From: a virus
DNA length: 64,000 bases
Direction: 5' to 3' (one strand)
Virus record (IMG/VR): IMGVR_UViG_3300031707_000001
Span: 146,733-210,732 of that record
Shown: piece by piece, positions 23,699 to 32,438 of the stretch
Layout: the number at the start of each line of letters is the position of its first letter
Numbering within the stretch: the stretch's first letter is position 1
Notes under the pieces: model-generated
Told to the model about the DNA's origin: nothing
Database searches by the model: none
What the model saw: the letters and a program-made list of their open reading frames with translations, nothing else
Program-made: the position numbers and the translations under genes

Positions 23699-24994
23699 AT
23701 GTGGAAATGGTTGCAGAATCTTATTGATCAGATTTCCAAATGGATCAAGCCGAAGCCCACACCAACACCTCCGGCGCCAGACAACCCTTCGCAACTCAGA
23801 GGTTACGGTATGGTTTGTCATTGGATGACGCTACCTGATTTTATAGCCTTCGCAAAGGCCATAAAGGATAGTGGTTGCAACTGTACCTCCATAGAACTGT
23901 TCGGCAGGGAAGAGGATAGTTGGATCAACCGCCAGGACTTCTTGAAACAGCAACTGTCTAATCTCCTTACTGCGTGTCGAGCCAACGGCATAACGCTATT
24001 CGTCAATATGGTAAACTGGGGTAGTGGTAGTTTGACAAGCCAACCTGATACGTGGTTTCAAGGATGGTTGGATTTCATCAAGCAATTGGGGCCCGACAAA
24101 TTGATTGTCCAGGCTGCCGCAGAGTGGCATGATGGCAAGGCTGCTGCGTGGTGTCAAATGGCTGAGTCGACCTTGTCCGGCTTTAAGCTGTCCTGGAATC
24201 AAGGATCCAGGCCTTCTACAGCTTCTGCCAAGTACGCTTACATCGACTATCATTCAGCTTCCATAGGTGATTACGGAGTGTCGAATAAACGCATAATCTG
24301 CAACACCGATAGTGGAATACTTACCGAGATGGAGAATGGTGGCATAATGGGGCAGACGTTTATACCTGAGAAAGTCACACAATTTGCGACTGGCGCTCTG
24401 GCCCAGGGCAAGTCTGTCAACTTGTACGGGTACAATCATAAGAGCCTTGATGTCGAAGCAGTAAAGACTTTGGGAAAAGTTGGAAATCCTAATCCAACGC
24501 CAACTCCGACCCCGAGTCCGGACGGATTTGTCTTTGGACAGAATTGCATTTGGCTGGGAGACATACCTTGCTCTAAAGACGCACAAGTAGCGCCCAATGC
24601 GAAGATACTAACTGCAAATGCTTCAAATACGAGCTATGTCAATCTTACATACGCTTCCGAGGCTAGTCAGCAGTGGTGGAAGCCTTACGACCAGTTTTGC
24701 TACGGACCACACGGGGCTCAATACAAAGCAGCCGACGGTAATTGGTACGCCGGTCGTGCTGATTGGTTTCCTATACAGTTGAGAAACAAGATTGAGATAG
24801 GGAACTATTGGAAGAGTGATACGCCATTTAAGGATCATCCCCCTGTAGTCGGCAATCCTTTCTACTTCTTTGTGTATTCGTCCGACGGGAAAAATCGATC
24901 TACAGCCATACAAGTTGTATGGAAACTGGGATTCTTCCGCTCCATATGGCGGAGATTGAAGACAACGAATAAGAAGATGCGAGGTATTAAATGA
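23699..24994 (+). CDS. TIM-barrel glycoside hydrolase-like protein with proline linkers
   Basis: ATG 23699 (GGGGG upstream) is preferred to ATG 23687. The 431-residue product has an amphipathic Trp-rich N-terminus (MWKWLQNLIDQISKWI) and a Pro/Thr linker. A barrel-like domain follows at about 35-265, with alternating strands and helices (GYGMVCHWMTL, CTSIELFGREEDSW, GITLFVNMVNWGSG, KLIVQAAAEWHDG). The pattern resembles TIM-barrel glycoside hydrolases; the glutamate in QAAAEWHDG is a catalytic candidate. After a second linker (NPTPTPTPSP) comes a 140-residue aromatic-rich domain and a basic tail. No signal peptide is evident. It could be a cell-wall hydrolase or depolymerase; the exact family is not identified. 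ATGA overlap links it to the next gene. Confidence 0.55.
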   Translation: MWKWLQNLIDQISKWIKPKPTPTPPAPDNPSQLRGYGMVCHWMTLPDFIAFAKAIKDSGCNCTSIELFGREEDSWINRQDFLKQQLSNLLTACRANGITLFVNMVNWGSGSLTSQPDTWFQGWLDFIKQLGPDKLIVQAAAEWHDGKAAAWCQMAESTLSGFKLSWNQGSRPSTASAKYAYIDYHSASIGDYGVSNKRIICNTDSGILTEMENGGIMGQTFIPEKVTQFATGALAQGKSVNLYGYNHKSLDVEAVKTLGKVGNPNPTPTPTPSPDGFVFGQNCIWLGDIPCSKDAQVAPNAKILTANASNTSYVNLTYASEASQQWWKPYDQFCYGPHGAQYKAADGNWYAGRADWFPIQLRNKIEIGNYWKSDTPFKDHPPVVGNPFYFFVYSSDGKNRSTAIQVVWKLGFFRSIWRRLKTTNKKMRGIK

Positions 24995-27900
24995 CTTGGA
25001 AAAGGCTTATCGGATTTTTGGCAGGTGTAGCGGTTGCTTCTGTGGCTTTTGCCCAGAGTCAAAATAACGTGTTGTCACAACTGGGCGTAAAAGGCGTTAC
25101 CGATCAGATCTATGGTACGAATCCAGCGCTCTATGCCGGCTATTTGGTTAAGACTGGAACGAACGGGCTATTCAGTACATCGATGATGTCTACGGATATT
25201 GTGCCACGGCGTTGGTTTGAGACAGTTTTTCTGGATAGCGTAAATGGGTTGAATGCAACCAATTCCGGAACTGCGACCTGTCCGTACAAGACCTTCGCCT
25301 ACGCCGCTGCTCGAACGACAAACGATACCGCTTTCGTATTCGCTCCCGGGACTTATGCGGGGGATACGATTACGAACTCGCATGTACACCACGTAGCGTT
25401 GATCGGCTTGGATCCTACCAATACAACCATGACTGGTATATTGAACTTCAACGCCAATCTTATGGCCGGTACCCAGGACATTTCGGTGGATCTGTATGGT
25501 ATCAACGTTGATACTGTGCGTCAGTATCAATATGGGTTGTTCAATGTTGGTCTCTACAATAGAGCAAAGGTAACAAGTCAGATTACAAGACTTTCTACCA
25601 ATCTCAATAGCTCGTTGACACTTTTCATGGATCCTTCAACTTATTTGGCATCACCGATCACTACGAGCAACGCAACGATAGTTATCAAGGCTTATGTGCC
25701 ACAAGGAACAGCCGCAGGACAATTGACGTGTTGGGACGGCGCTAATTGGGCAATCGTAGCTGCTGGCACAACGAATCAAGTCCTCTATGGGGGTACTGTT
25801 CCGTTTTGGGGAAGTGCGTCGATCGTATACACGAATACAGCTATACCTGGAGACTTTACGCCTGCTATCAGCAATAGATATAGCATAGGTTCTCAAACTA
25901 TGCCCTGGAGCAACGGTTGGTTTGCTACAGGTTTGTATGTGGGCGGGTCGAACGTGTTGAACAGCATTTACGTGGGTAATTACGCATCCAACTGGATTTC
26001 GGTATATGGGTCTGCTCTTGCTTCTACGAATTATGTGAATGCGAGTATCTCCAACATAACGCTTGCTACAGTTGTGGCCAACGGAAGCAATGCTTTTTCT
26101 TCCGTGGTGGTAGATGGAATACGAACTCCAGATGATGCGCCATATGTAGCTCTTGCTGTAGGCGTTACCAATCGAACGCTTAATTATCAAGGAACAGAAG
26201 TTGTTAACTGGAGTTTAGGCGGCGTTAATAACGGTTGGCTAATGAAACGTCCTCTTCGTAGTGATTCCGACGGCGCCCCGAGTTTCGATCCAAACGAACG
26301 GGCTTTGATGGGGGCCTGGATCGCAAGTAACAATTTAACCGTGTGTGATTCACTATTTGTCAGCAACAACATATCTGAGGCAGGCACTAACCTGGTATTG
26401 AAATATGCGTCTGTTCTTGAACCATTAGCCGTTGCAGCCAGTAACCACGCCTTTTATGCTTCTGAAGCCGGGCATTCCACAAATGCGGACAACGCAATGC
26501 AACTCAATTCTATCGGTGCGTCGGCATTTGCTCGGAGAGATACTACCAATACTTTCACTCAGCCACAGACTATCAGCATTAATAGCGCTGCAACTATAGT
26601 ATCAGACGCAACTAACTCCAACTCCAGCGGAGGAGCTTTATACCACATTGCCGGGGATACTGGAGAATATCTGCAACTCGGTGTATTTGGTTCGGCGTTT
26701 GCACTTCCAGGTGTTCGCCAACAGGGCTTTATCGGCTGTTCCACAAACATAATCATCGGGCTGGATATGGATGTAGCATCTGGTGGAACGAGCGTATTTG
26801 ATGTCTATACGGGAGGCTATCTTGCGGTTACTCCAACGCTTCGTGTTTCCGGAACCAACATCATGGAAAACGGGGTAGCATTGGGCAACAAATATGCGCC
26901 TAAAAATATAGAAACGTTGCAAACTGTGACAACGAGAGGGAACACTTCCGATCAGGATTTGGCTCTGAGTGGATCCAAAATTATCGTGGGTGGGTTGATA
27001 GGAGGTCCGGGAGGACAAACAACTTGGGGATTAGGTGCGTGGGGTGCAGATTTTGGAGTTCTAAATCCTTACGGAATTCAAAATCTTGATGCCAAAGCAA
27101 CGTGGAATTTTGGATATTGCAACGGCTTTCCACCTAACATCTACGCCGCTCAAACTAACCAAGGTTACGGATCGCTAAATCTAGGCTATATCAATTGTGC
27201 TGTATCTTCGGCTGCTCAGCTAATGACTGGTCGTGGTTCCTTGAACGTAGGTAACCTGGCCAACGGTGAATATCAAAATACAAGCGGCAACGGAGCGTTA
27301 AACGTCGGCGCCAACAACACGTTGACACACGACTATTCTGCTGTCTTCGGCAATGGCCAAGTCTCGTATGAGACCAATTCAGTATCTGCTCGCAAGTATT
27401 ACGAAGCTGGAGCCGCCCTGTCCAACAGGTATGCTGGAATTGCTATTGAAGGATGGACCAACAATTGGAATATAGGAGCAGCAGAAGGCAACTATGCTTC
27501 TAATTGGGTCTATACTTGGGGCCCTGCTTTGGCCACTACGAATTATGTGAATGCTAGTATCTCCAACGTGACTCTTGCTACAGTTGTGGCAGCGGGAAGT
27601 AATGCTTCTGCAGTAATCACCGCATATGGCGTGCGAAATGAAAATGAATCTCCTATGCTGGTCCCATCAGTTTGCGTAAGTAATCGGACGTTAAACGTTG
27701 GCGGTGTTCCATATCTAAAATGGGACAGTAGTTGGTTATACTTTCTCCAGCCCATACGAAGCAACGCAGATGGCGGAGAGAGCATGGAAGCTAACGATCG
27801 TGTCTTGTGGGGCAACTGGGTTGCAACAAACGATTTCGCAGTAGCCGGCACGATTACCGAGGGATCACAAACACTGAGTCAGAAGTATGACTCCAAAATA

Positions 27901-28227
27901 CGCCCAGTGGAAGTAAAGACTGACAACTACAACGTGCTTACGAATGATGTCGCAAAAACGTTTGTAATGAATACGGCTTCAAAGACCAATTTCCTGCCAT
28001 CAGTAGATGCTTCTAATGTGGGTATTTGGTATACCTTCGTGAAGCATAATACCGGCACGTTGACGATAAAGGCGGCAGGTATCACTCAGATAGCCGACAG
28101 CGGACAGGGTGATACGATTTATGATTCTCAGGCTGCCGAAGTCTATGCCACAGTAACGCTCCAACTTGTCACCAGCACGAACTGGGTAATAACAGGTGCC
28201 CACGGAACTTGGACAACCACGGACTAA
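24991..28227 (+). CDS. Exported tail-spike/fibre-like protein with beta-helix start
   Basis: The 1078-residue product begins with a signal peptide (MTWKRLIGFLAGVAVASVAFAQ). Residues about 70-180 have the opening of a right-handed beta-helix (CPYKTFAYAA, FVFAPGTYAGDTI, VHHVALIGLDPTNT), as in pectate-lyase-like tail spikes. Fibre modules follow, including two copies of a 145-residue unit. The C-terminal 100 residues (YNVLTNDVAKTFVMNTA, WYTFVKHNTGTLTIKA, STNWVITGAHGTWT) match a C-terminal domain common in phage tail proteins. It shares GNYASNWI modules with the fibre at 18048. The combination of phage spike domains with a Sec signal is unusual. Co-translated with the upstream hydrolase-like gene (ATGA). 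Confidence 0.75.
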   Translation: MTWKRLIGFLAGVAVASVAFAQSQNNVLSQLGVKGVTDQIYGTNPALYAGYLVKTGTNGLFSTSMMSTDIVPRRWFETVFLDSVNGLNATNSGTATCPYKTFAYAAARTTNDTAFVFAPGTYAGDTITNSHVHHVALIGLDPTNTTMTGILNFNANLMAGTQDISVDLYGINVDTVRQYQYGLFNVGLYNRAKVTSQITRLSTNLNSSLTLFMDPSTYLASPITTSNATIVIKAYVPQGTAAGQLTCWDGANWAIVAAGTTNQVLYGGTVPFWGSASIVYTNTAIPGDFTPAISNRYSIGSQTMPWSNGWFATGLYVGGSNVLNSIYVGNYASNWISVYGSALASTNYVNASISNITLATVVANGSNAFSSVVVDGIRTPDDAPYVALAVGVTNRTLNYQGTEVVNWSLGGVNNGWLMKRPLRSDSDGAPSFDPNERALMGAWIASNNLTVCDSLFVSNNISEAGTNLVLKYASVLEPLAVAASNHAFYASEAGHSTNADNAMQLNSIGASAFARRDTTNTFTQPQTISINSAATIVSDATNSNSSGGALYHIAGDTGEYLQLGVFGSAFALPGVRQQGFIGCSTNIIIGLDMDVASGGTSVFDVYTGGYLAVTPTLRVSGTNIMENGVALGNKYAPKNIETLQTVTTRGNTSDQDLALSGSKIIVGGLIGGPGGQTTWGLGAWGADFGVLNPYGIQNLDAKATWNFGYCNGFPPNIYAAQTNQGYGSLNLGYINCAVSSAAQLMTGRGSLNVGNLANGEYQNTSGNGALNVGANNTLTHDYSAVFGNGQVSYETNSVSARKYYEAGAALSNRYAGIAIEGWTNNWNIGAAEGNYASNWVYTWGPALATTNYVNASISNVTLATVVAAGSNASAVITAYGVRNENESPMLVPSVCVSNRTLNVGGVPYLKWDSSWLYFLQPIRSNADGGESMEANDRVLWGNWVATNDFAVAGTITEGSQTLSQKYDSKIRPVEVKTDNYNVLTNDVAKTFVMNTASKTNFLPSVDASNVGIWYTFVKHNTGTLTIKAAGITQIADSGQGDTIYDSQAAEVYATVTLQLVTSTNWVITGAHGTWTTTD
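25975..27910 (+). repeat. Duplicated 145-residue module in the 24991 fibre gene
   Basis: The segment at about 25975-26440 is repeated at about 27487-27910. The first 120 bases are closely similar at an offset of exactly 1512 bases (for example CTACGAATTATGTGAATG at 26024 and 27536). The remainder is similar mainly at protein level (TNRTLN / SNRTLN, RSDSDGAPS / RSNADGGES). Confidence 0.75.
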
Positions 28228-28237
28228 GGAGACTACG

Positions 28238-29128
28238 ATGCCAGACGTATCAGTAAACAGATTTGGAGCGGCAAAGGGACTCATAATGTCGGACGTTACA
28301 CAGACCAATGTTAACTTGAGTTCTTTGTTAAGCTGGATTTCTCAGAACAATAATATAGACCTAAGAGATTTCAAAGCAGCTACTAATGTAGTTTTAGGGA
28401 CTTTGCCAAATAAAATACGTGGTATAGATATAAGTGGTCTACCTTCTTTGACTAGCTTATCTATAACTTCTTCGGATTCTAATTCCCGACCTTACCTTCG
28501 GATAAGAGATTGCATTTCGTTATCTTCTTTTGGTAGTGGTAGTGCAGGATATTTTCGTAGCGTGGATGCTAGTGGTTGTACATCACTTACCACTCTAACG
28601 GCAGTTATTAAATGGCAGGCGGGCGATCCTTATCCTATAGCATTTGCTGGATGTAATGCTCTTACTAATTTGGACTTTTATGGTGGAGTAGGGGCTTCTG
28701 ATTTTGGAGCAATTACTATGGACTTCAGTGCTCTTCCTGCTTTGAGATATATTAACTCAAGAACTGCTACTGGCCTTGTGGGGTTTATTGCGCCACCTTG
28801 TTCTTCCAATGCGTACTTCAGTTTTTACAACTGCACAAGTTTACTTACTGCTGATCTTTCTTTGGCTACAGATTTGACCAATGTAAGTTTTCAACAGTGT
28901 TCTGCGTTGACTACTATAACAATTTCTCCGAGCATTACAGCAATTACTTTGGATGCTGCGTTGTGTTATCTTTCTGAAGCCTGTGTGAATGACCTTGTAG
29001 CCAAGGGTGTAGCCTCTGGATTGAGTAGTCAAACTTTGCATATAGGGGGAGGAAATAACCACGCACTAACTGGTCAGGGTATTACGGATAAGGCTACTTT
29101 GCAGGGAAGAGGTTGGACAGTTAATTGA
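28238..29128 (+). CDS. Leucine-rich-repeat protein
   Basis: ATG 28238 follows AAGGAGACTACG; an in-frame ATG at 28196 lies in the previous gene. The 296 residues read as irregular leucine-rich repeats of the BspA-like kind: IRGIDISGLPSLTSLSIT, RIRDCISLSSF, VDASGCTSLTTL, FAGCNALTNLDF, FYNCTSLLTADLS, FQQCSALTTITIS. The repeated 'C-x-S/A-L' positions mark successive turns. A C-terminal segment (LTGQGITDKATLQGRGWTVN) follows the repeats. No signal peptide is visible at the chosen start. BspA-like repeats bind host surfaces in other systems; a receptor-binding role beside the two fibres is plausible inference. Confidence 0.7.
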   Translation: MPDVSVNRFGAAKGLIMSDVTQTNVNLSSLLSWISQNNNIDLRDFKAATNVVLGTLPNKIRGIDISGLPSLTSLSITSSDSNSRPYLRIRDCISLSSFGSGSAGYFRSVDASGCTSLTTLTAVIKWQAGDPYPIAFAGCNALTNLDFYGGVGASDFGAITMDFSALPALRYINSRTATGLVGFIAPPCSSNAYFSFYNCTSLLTADLSLATDLTNVSFQQCSALTTITISPSITAITLDAALCYLSEACVNDLVAKGVASGLSSQTLHIGGGNNHALTGQGITDKATLQGRGWTVN

Positions 29129-29146
29129 CAAGTTAAAGGAAAACGA

Positions 29147-29533
29147 ATGAAAACAAAAATTCTAGTGTGGGCGTTAATGGCGTGTTTGGCTACTCCGGCA
29201 ATTGCGTATGATTGGTTGACAACTATGCAGGCACCGGTGGAGAATCGGCTTCTATCTATTGGTATATGCTCGTACAGCGAAAGTGCGCATCCTTTAGCTG
29301 CAGCCGCTTATTTCAACTTTTGTCCTCTTACTTTCTTCGATGATCATCTTCGTATTGGTGTTGGTATGCTTGGTGGCTACGATGATGGGGACGTGCTGTT
29401 CAAACTTCATACTTCCGTGAGTACTAGGATCTTTGATTCATTGGAGGTCGGTGTGTGGTATGCACCGTTTTGGGGCTTGTCCCGGTATGAAGATCCATAC
29501 GGCGTAATGGTTGGATACGTATTCAAACTCTAG
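29147..29533 (+). CDS. Secreted small beta-barrel-like outer membrane protein
   Basis: The 128-residue product starts with a Sec signal peptide (MKTKILVWALMACLATPAIA). The mature part of about 108 residues alternates strands with short turns (LLSIGICSYSES, LAAAAYFNFCPL, LRIGVGMLGGYDDG, FKLHTSVSTRIF, LEVGVWYAPFWG, YGVMVGYVFKL). It closes with an amphipathic strand having aromatic residues near the end, as in outer-membrane beta-barrels. Six to eight strands would make a very small barrel. Phage-encoded outer membrane proteins can block superinfection by masking receptors; that role is only inferred. Confidence 0.6.
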   Translation: MKTKILVWALMACLATPAIAYDWLTTMQAPVENRLLSIGICSYSESAHPLAAAAYFNFCPLTFFDDHLRIGVGMLGGYDDGDVLFKLHTSVSTRIFDSLEVGVWYAPFWGLSRYEDPYGVMVGYVFKL

Positions 29534-29541
29534 GAGACGCT

Positions 29542-30360
29542 ATGAACTATAGACTTGGTTGGATACGAGACTTTGCAGACATCAGAGATTTTCACGTTAA
29601 ACACGAAGAGGTGCTGCCGTACAAGTTGGAAGAAGCACCGTTAGAGCCTGAATGTAAAATTGCAATCCTGCCGCCCATAAAGAACCAGGACCAACTCGGC
29701 AGTTGTACGGCGAACGCCGGCACCTACATGTACGAGACGTTTGCTTTGCAACTCCAAGGCGCCGGTACCGTTCCGGCTTTGAGTAGGTTGTTCCTGTACA
29801 AAGCTACTCGGAGATTGGAGGGGTCGAAAGGAGACACAGGTGCTCAACTTCGAGATACAATGAAGTCGTTGGTACTATTTGGACTTCCTCCTGAGTCATA
29901 TTGGCCGTACGACATCTCGAAGTTTGACAACGATCCTACTGCCTTTGAGTACAGTATGGCTCAAAACTACCAGGCTCAGACTTACTACCGGTTGGATCCA
30001 CAGGGCAAAGATGCAGAAAGCGTTATTGCTTCGATCAAGTTGAACTTAGCTGCTAATCGAGCCTGTATATTCGGCTTTACGGTCTATCACAACTGCATGA
30101 ATAACGGTAACGGAAACGTAAGGCTGCCCGGGCTCTTTGACTTCGTAGATGGCGGCCATGCCATATGTGCCGTAGGATATGACGATACTCGGGTTATCGA
30201 GGGATCTACAGGGGCCTTCATATTTGCCAATTCCTGGGGTACCGTCTGGGGAGATGCAGGTTTCGGTTATCTGCCCTACGATTACGTGCGAAAAGGCTTG
30301 GCCACCGACTGGTGGACCATGATGAATGGGGAATGGGTCAATTTGGACGTTTTCAAGTAA
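29542..30360 (+). CDS. Papain-like (C1A) cysteine protease
   Basis: The 272-residue product, with TAGGAGACGCT before ATG 29542, has the complete C1A triad. KNQDQLGSCTANA carries the oxyanion Gln49 and catalytic Cys55. DGGHAICAVGYDD carries His206, and IFANSWGTVWGDAGFGYLP carries Asn230. The L-P-P-I-K-N-Q-x-Q-L-G-S-C-T-A-N-A form is a bacterial and phage subgroup. No signal peptide and at most a 40-residue leader precede the domain, so it is probably cytoplasmic or virion-borne. It is the last gene of the exported-protein operon and ends just before a terminator. A role in processing fibre proteins or attacking host proteins is possible. Confidence 0.85.
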   Translation: MNYRLGWIRDFADIRDFHVKHEEVLPYKLEEAPLEPECKIAILPPIKNQDQLGSCTANAGTYMYETFALQLQGAGTVPALSRLFLYKATRRLEGSKGDTGAQLRDTMKSLVLFGLPPESYWPYDISKFDNDPTAFEYSMAQNYQAQTYYRLDPQGKDAESVIASIKLNLAANRACIFGFTVYHNCMNNGNGNVRLPGLFDFVDGGHAICAVGYDDTRVIEGSTGAFIFANSWGTVWGDAGFGYLPYDYVRKGLATDWWTMMNGEWVNLDVFK

Positions 30361-30400
30361 CAGACCTACATAGCCTAATTACCTGTTTCTAGGGCTTAGG

Positions 30401-30424
30401 AGCCCTTATAGGGGCTTTATTTCC
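30401..30424 (+). terminator. Rho-independent terminator of the exported-protein operon
   Basis: AGCCC (30401-30405) pairs with GGGCT (30412-30416) and is followed by TTATTT. An overlapping alternative hairpin, AGGGCT/AGCCCT, lies at 30391-30406. The stem is short. Confidence 0.5.
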
Positions 30425-30464
30425 ATAGGTGGTGGTAAGATGCCTACCCCTAAATCTGGGGCTA

Positions 30465-30622
30465 AAACCGGTTATAATTAGGTGTAGAAGAACTAGCATT
30501 TGCCATATATGGGTCGTTAGCAGAATACGTGCTAATGCATAGGTACGAAAACACTCTGCGGCAGCCAACGTTGGAGTGACAAGTACCAAGGTCTTCAGCC
30601 ACTGGCTGGTGGAGCTGAATAC
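30465..30622 (+). ncRNA. Candidate structured RNA between protease and terminase genes
   Basis: The 301-base gap 30361-30661 contains no convincing gene. A perfect TATAAT (30473-30478) lacks a good -35. Downstream, several perfect short stems occur in order. TTAGCA (30517-30522) pairs with TGCTAA (30530-30535). GGTAC (30542-30546) pairs with GTACC (30583-30587), enclosing CACTC (30552-30556) with GAGTG (30574-30578). TTCAGC (30594-30599) pairs with GCTGAA (30614-30619). No tRNA cloverleaf or T-loop is present. It may be a phage non-coding RNA or 3' structure of the convergent terminase transcript. Confidence 0.3.
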
Positions 30623-30661
30623 CCGTTTCGACGCTTACCCGGCGTATAATCTCCTATCCTC

Positions 30662-32410
30662 CTAGAGTTTGATGGAGGCAAGAATATCCCGAGGATCAAT
30701 GTGGTCTATAGTTGGCGCCTCGCCCGACAGCGCTCTTTCTTTACCCAAGGCGTGGGCCGGTATGACATCTACCATTTCGCTATTCATCAGCTTCATGGCT
30801 ACCATAGAGGCAAAGCATAGTGCGTGGGCAAAGTCGTCTGGCCGGTTGGGGTTACGCATAAAATGCCGGTAGTCCATACCACCAGATTCTACGGCTTCTT
30901 CGTAGGGACTCAGCAGATCGGCGGTGTAGATATCGAACTCTTCTTTAGGTGGGAACTTCACCCGACCGTACCTGATAGCTAAAAAAAGAAGTTCCAGGGC
31001 TGTTGTTTTGTCCACTGTCCAACGAGTATGTCCCAACGTAGGGTTGTATGCCAGAAGGTGGTTCTGCCGGGTGTACATGATCTGGACAACAGGTAATCCA
31101 AAGCGTTGTTCCAGCATGACGTTCTGGGTAAACCCCACACCATAGTCTGCTGCCAAAATGCGGCAGTGATAGAAGTGATGTGCCTGGGCGACTTCGCTTA
31201 GAACGGTATCGGGGTCAAAGCCCACGAACCGGCGGGCCCAGAGGACATCCAGATTTCCGTCTGCTCGTACGCCAATGATCGTATGAACGGTAAATGAGTC
31301 TTGTTCGGCAACACCCCAGTCTATACCACCCACAGTGAAAATGTACTCATGCATCCGCTTCTGTAATTCCTTGATGCTGGGAAGCGTGCTGTTTCGATCG
31401 ATATCCTCTTGGGTGATAATGCGTGCGCCCAAGGAGCAGGAGATCCCCAGGATTTCCTGCATAACGATCGGAAGTGGAAGACGCAGTACTTTTCTAGTCA
31501 ATGTTGACCACTTGTATGGATCCTCCACAATGGCCGGCACGACTATTTGGGGAATGTGAAATCCTCGAAACAAGTGATGACGATCCGGATGGGCAGCCAC
31601 AAATTGTCCGTCCCTAACATTTAACAGTTTACCACATTTGATGCAGTGAACACCGTCACCTTGAATCATGTTGAGAACTTTGCCTTCAGTGTTTGGGATA
31701 TTCCAGAAATTACATGCTGGACACTTCATGACCCACTCACACATGGATGATTCTTCCCACAAGGATTCGATGGTGTTATCGGTTGTCTTGGCGGTCCCTG
31801 TGAATCGACGAACTCCCCAACTGGATGCTGTCAACGATTCCGAGATAATCGGAATGTTGTCAACCAACTGGTCCTGGATTTCATCAAAATCGATTCTATC
31901 TGCATAGATACCACGAGCTCGATCGCTTGAGGTTTTGGCATATGTAAGTTGTATGCCTGAACCGTTAGCGAAGCCGTGATTGTGGACGCTCTTGACGATC
32001 TTTGAGTCCGAAAGGACGTTTTCCAGTGATTGCCTTTGAAGCCAGTTTGCCATATGACAAGAAGCAATGGCTTCGTTCAGATACTGCGTGGAATAACGCT
32101 GTGTCTGGGCTTGCAGTGGCGCCACATACAACAGTTGCATATGGGGCACCATAATGAGATCCGCTATCTCGGAACGAGAAAGGTTCATTGTCTTACCGAT
32201 TTGCCGCCCACACATGAAAATAGTGTCCGGCACGTATTCGGGACTATACATTTCTCGAAATTGAGGCCAGCGGTCTAAACTATATGGTTGCCCACGCACT
32301 CGAAACAACAGTGGTAACAGGTCGGCCCGGTGTATGGTGGATTCCACCGTACATTCGGGATTCTGTAATACCTTTTCGAGGGAATCTAAATTAAGCGTGG
32401 GGTTATCCAT
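30662..32410 (-). CDS. terL: Large terminase subunit (ATPase and nuclease)
   Basis: The 582-residue product from ATG 32410 (a TTG at 32437 is an alternative) is the DNA packaging motor. The ATPase half has Walker A MCGRQIGKT at about 66-74 and Walker B RIDFDEIQD near 175. An inserted zinc ribbon, CPAC ... CIKC, lies near 230-265. The nuclease half has the RNase H-like acidic residues in VGGIDWGVAEQD, ILAADYGVG and RPDDFAHALCFASM. The zinc ribbon resembles that of the lambda gpA-type group. It stands alone on the minus strand between plus-strand operons; no small terminase is recognised beside it. Confidence 0.95.
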   Translation of the reverse strand: MDNPTLNLDSLEKVLQNPECTVESTIHRADLLPLLFRVRGQPYSLDRWPQFREMYSPEYVPDTIFMCGRQIGKTMNLSRSEIADLIMVPHMQLLYVAPLQAQTQRYSTQYLNEAIASCHMANWLQRQSLENVLSDSKIVKSVHNHGFANGSGIQLTYAKTSSDRARGIYADRIDFDEIQDQLVDNIPIISESLTASSWGVRRFTGTAKTTDNTIESLWEESSMCEWVMKCPACNFWNIPNTEGKVLNMIQGDGVHCIKCGKLLNVRDGQFVAAHPDRHHLFRGFHIPQIVVPAIVEDPYKWSTLTRKVLRLPLPIVMQEILGISCSLGARIITQEDIDRNSTLPSIKELQKRMHEYIFTVGGIDWGVAEQDSFTVHTIIGVRADGNLDVLWARRFVGFDPDTVLSEVAQAHHFYHCRILAADYGVGFTQNVMLEQRFGLPVVQIMYTRQNHLLAYNPTLGHTRWTVDKTTALELLFLAIRYGRVKFPPKEEFDIYTADLLSPYEEAVESGGMDYRHFMRNPNRPDDFAHALCFASMVAMKLMNSEMVDVIPAHALGKERALSGEAPTIDHIDPRDILASIKL

Positions 32411-32438
32411 GGAGACATTAATCCAGAACTGGACCAAT

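Noticed and set aside
25651-26190. 179-residue minus-strand open frame opposite the second fibre
   Set aside because: Antisense shadow of low-complexity fibre sequence; composition rich in Arg and Ser as expected from reverse reading.
30440-30481. 13-codon open frame in the gap after the protease
   Set aside because: Too short to support as a gene; it overlaps the candidate promoter box.
30361-30661. tRNA gene in the structured gap
   Set aside because: No acceptor stem with T-loop GTTCGA-type sequence or anticodon arm could be drawn. No tRNA was recognised anywhere in the window, though only by eye.
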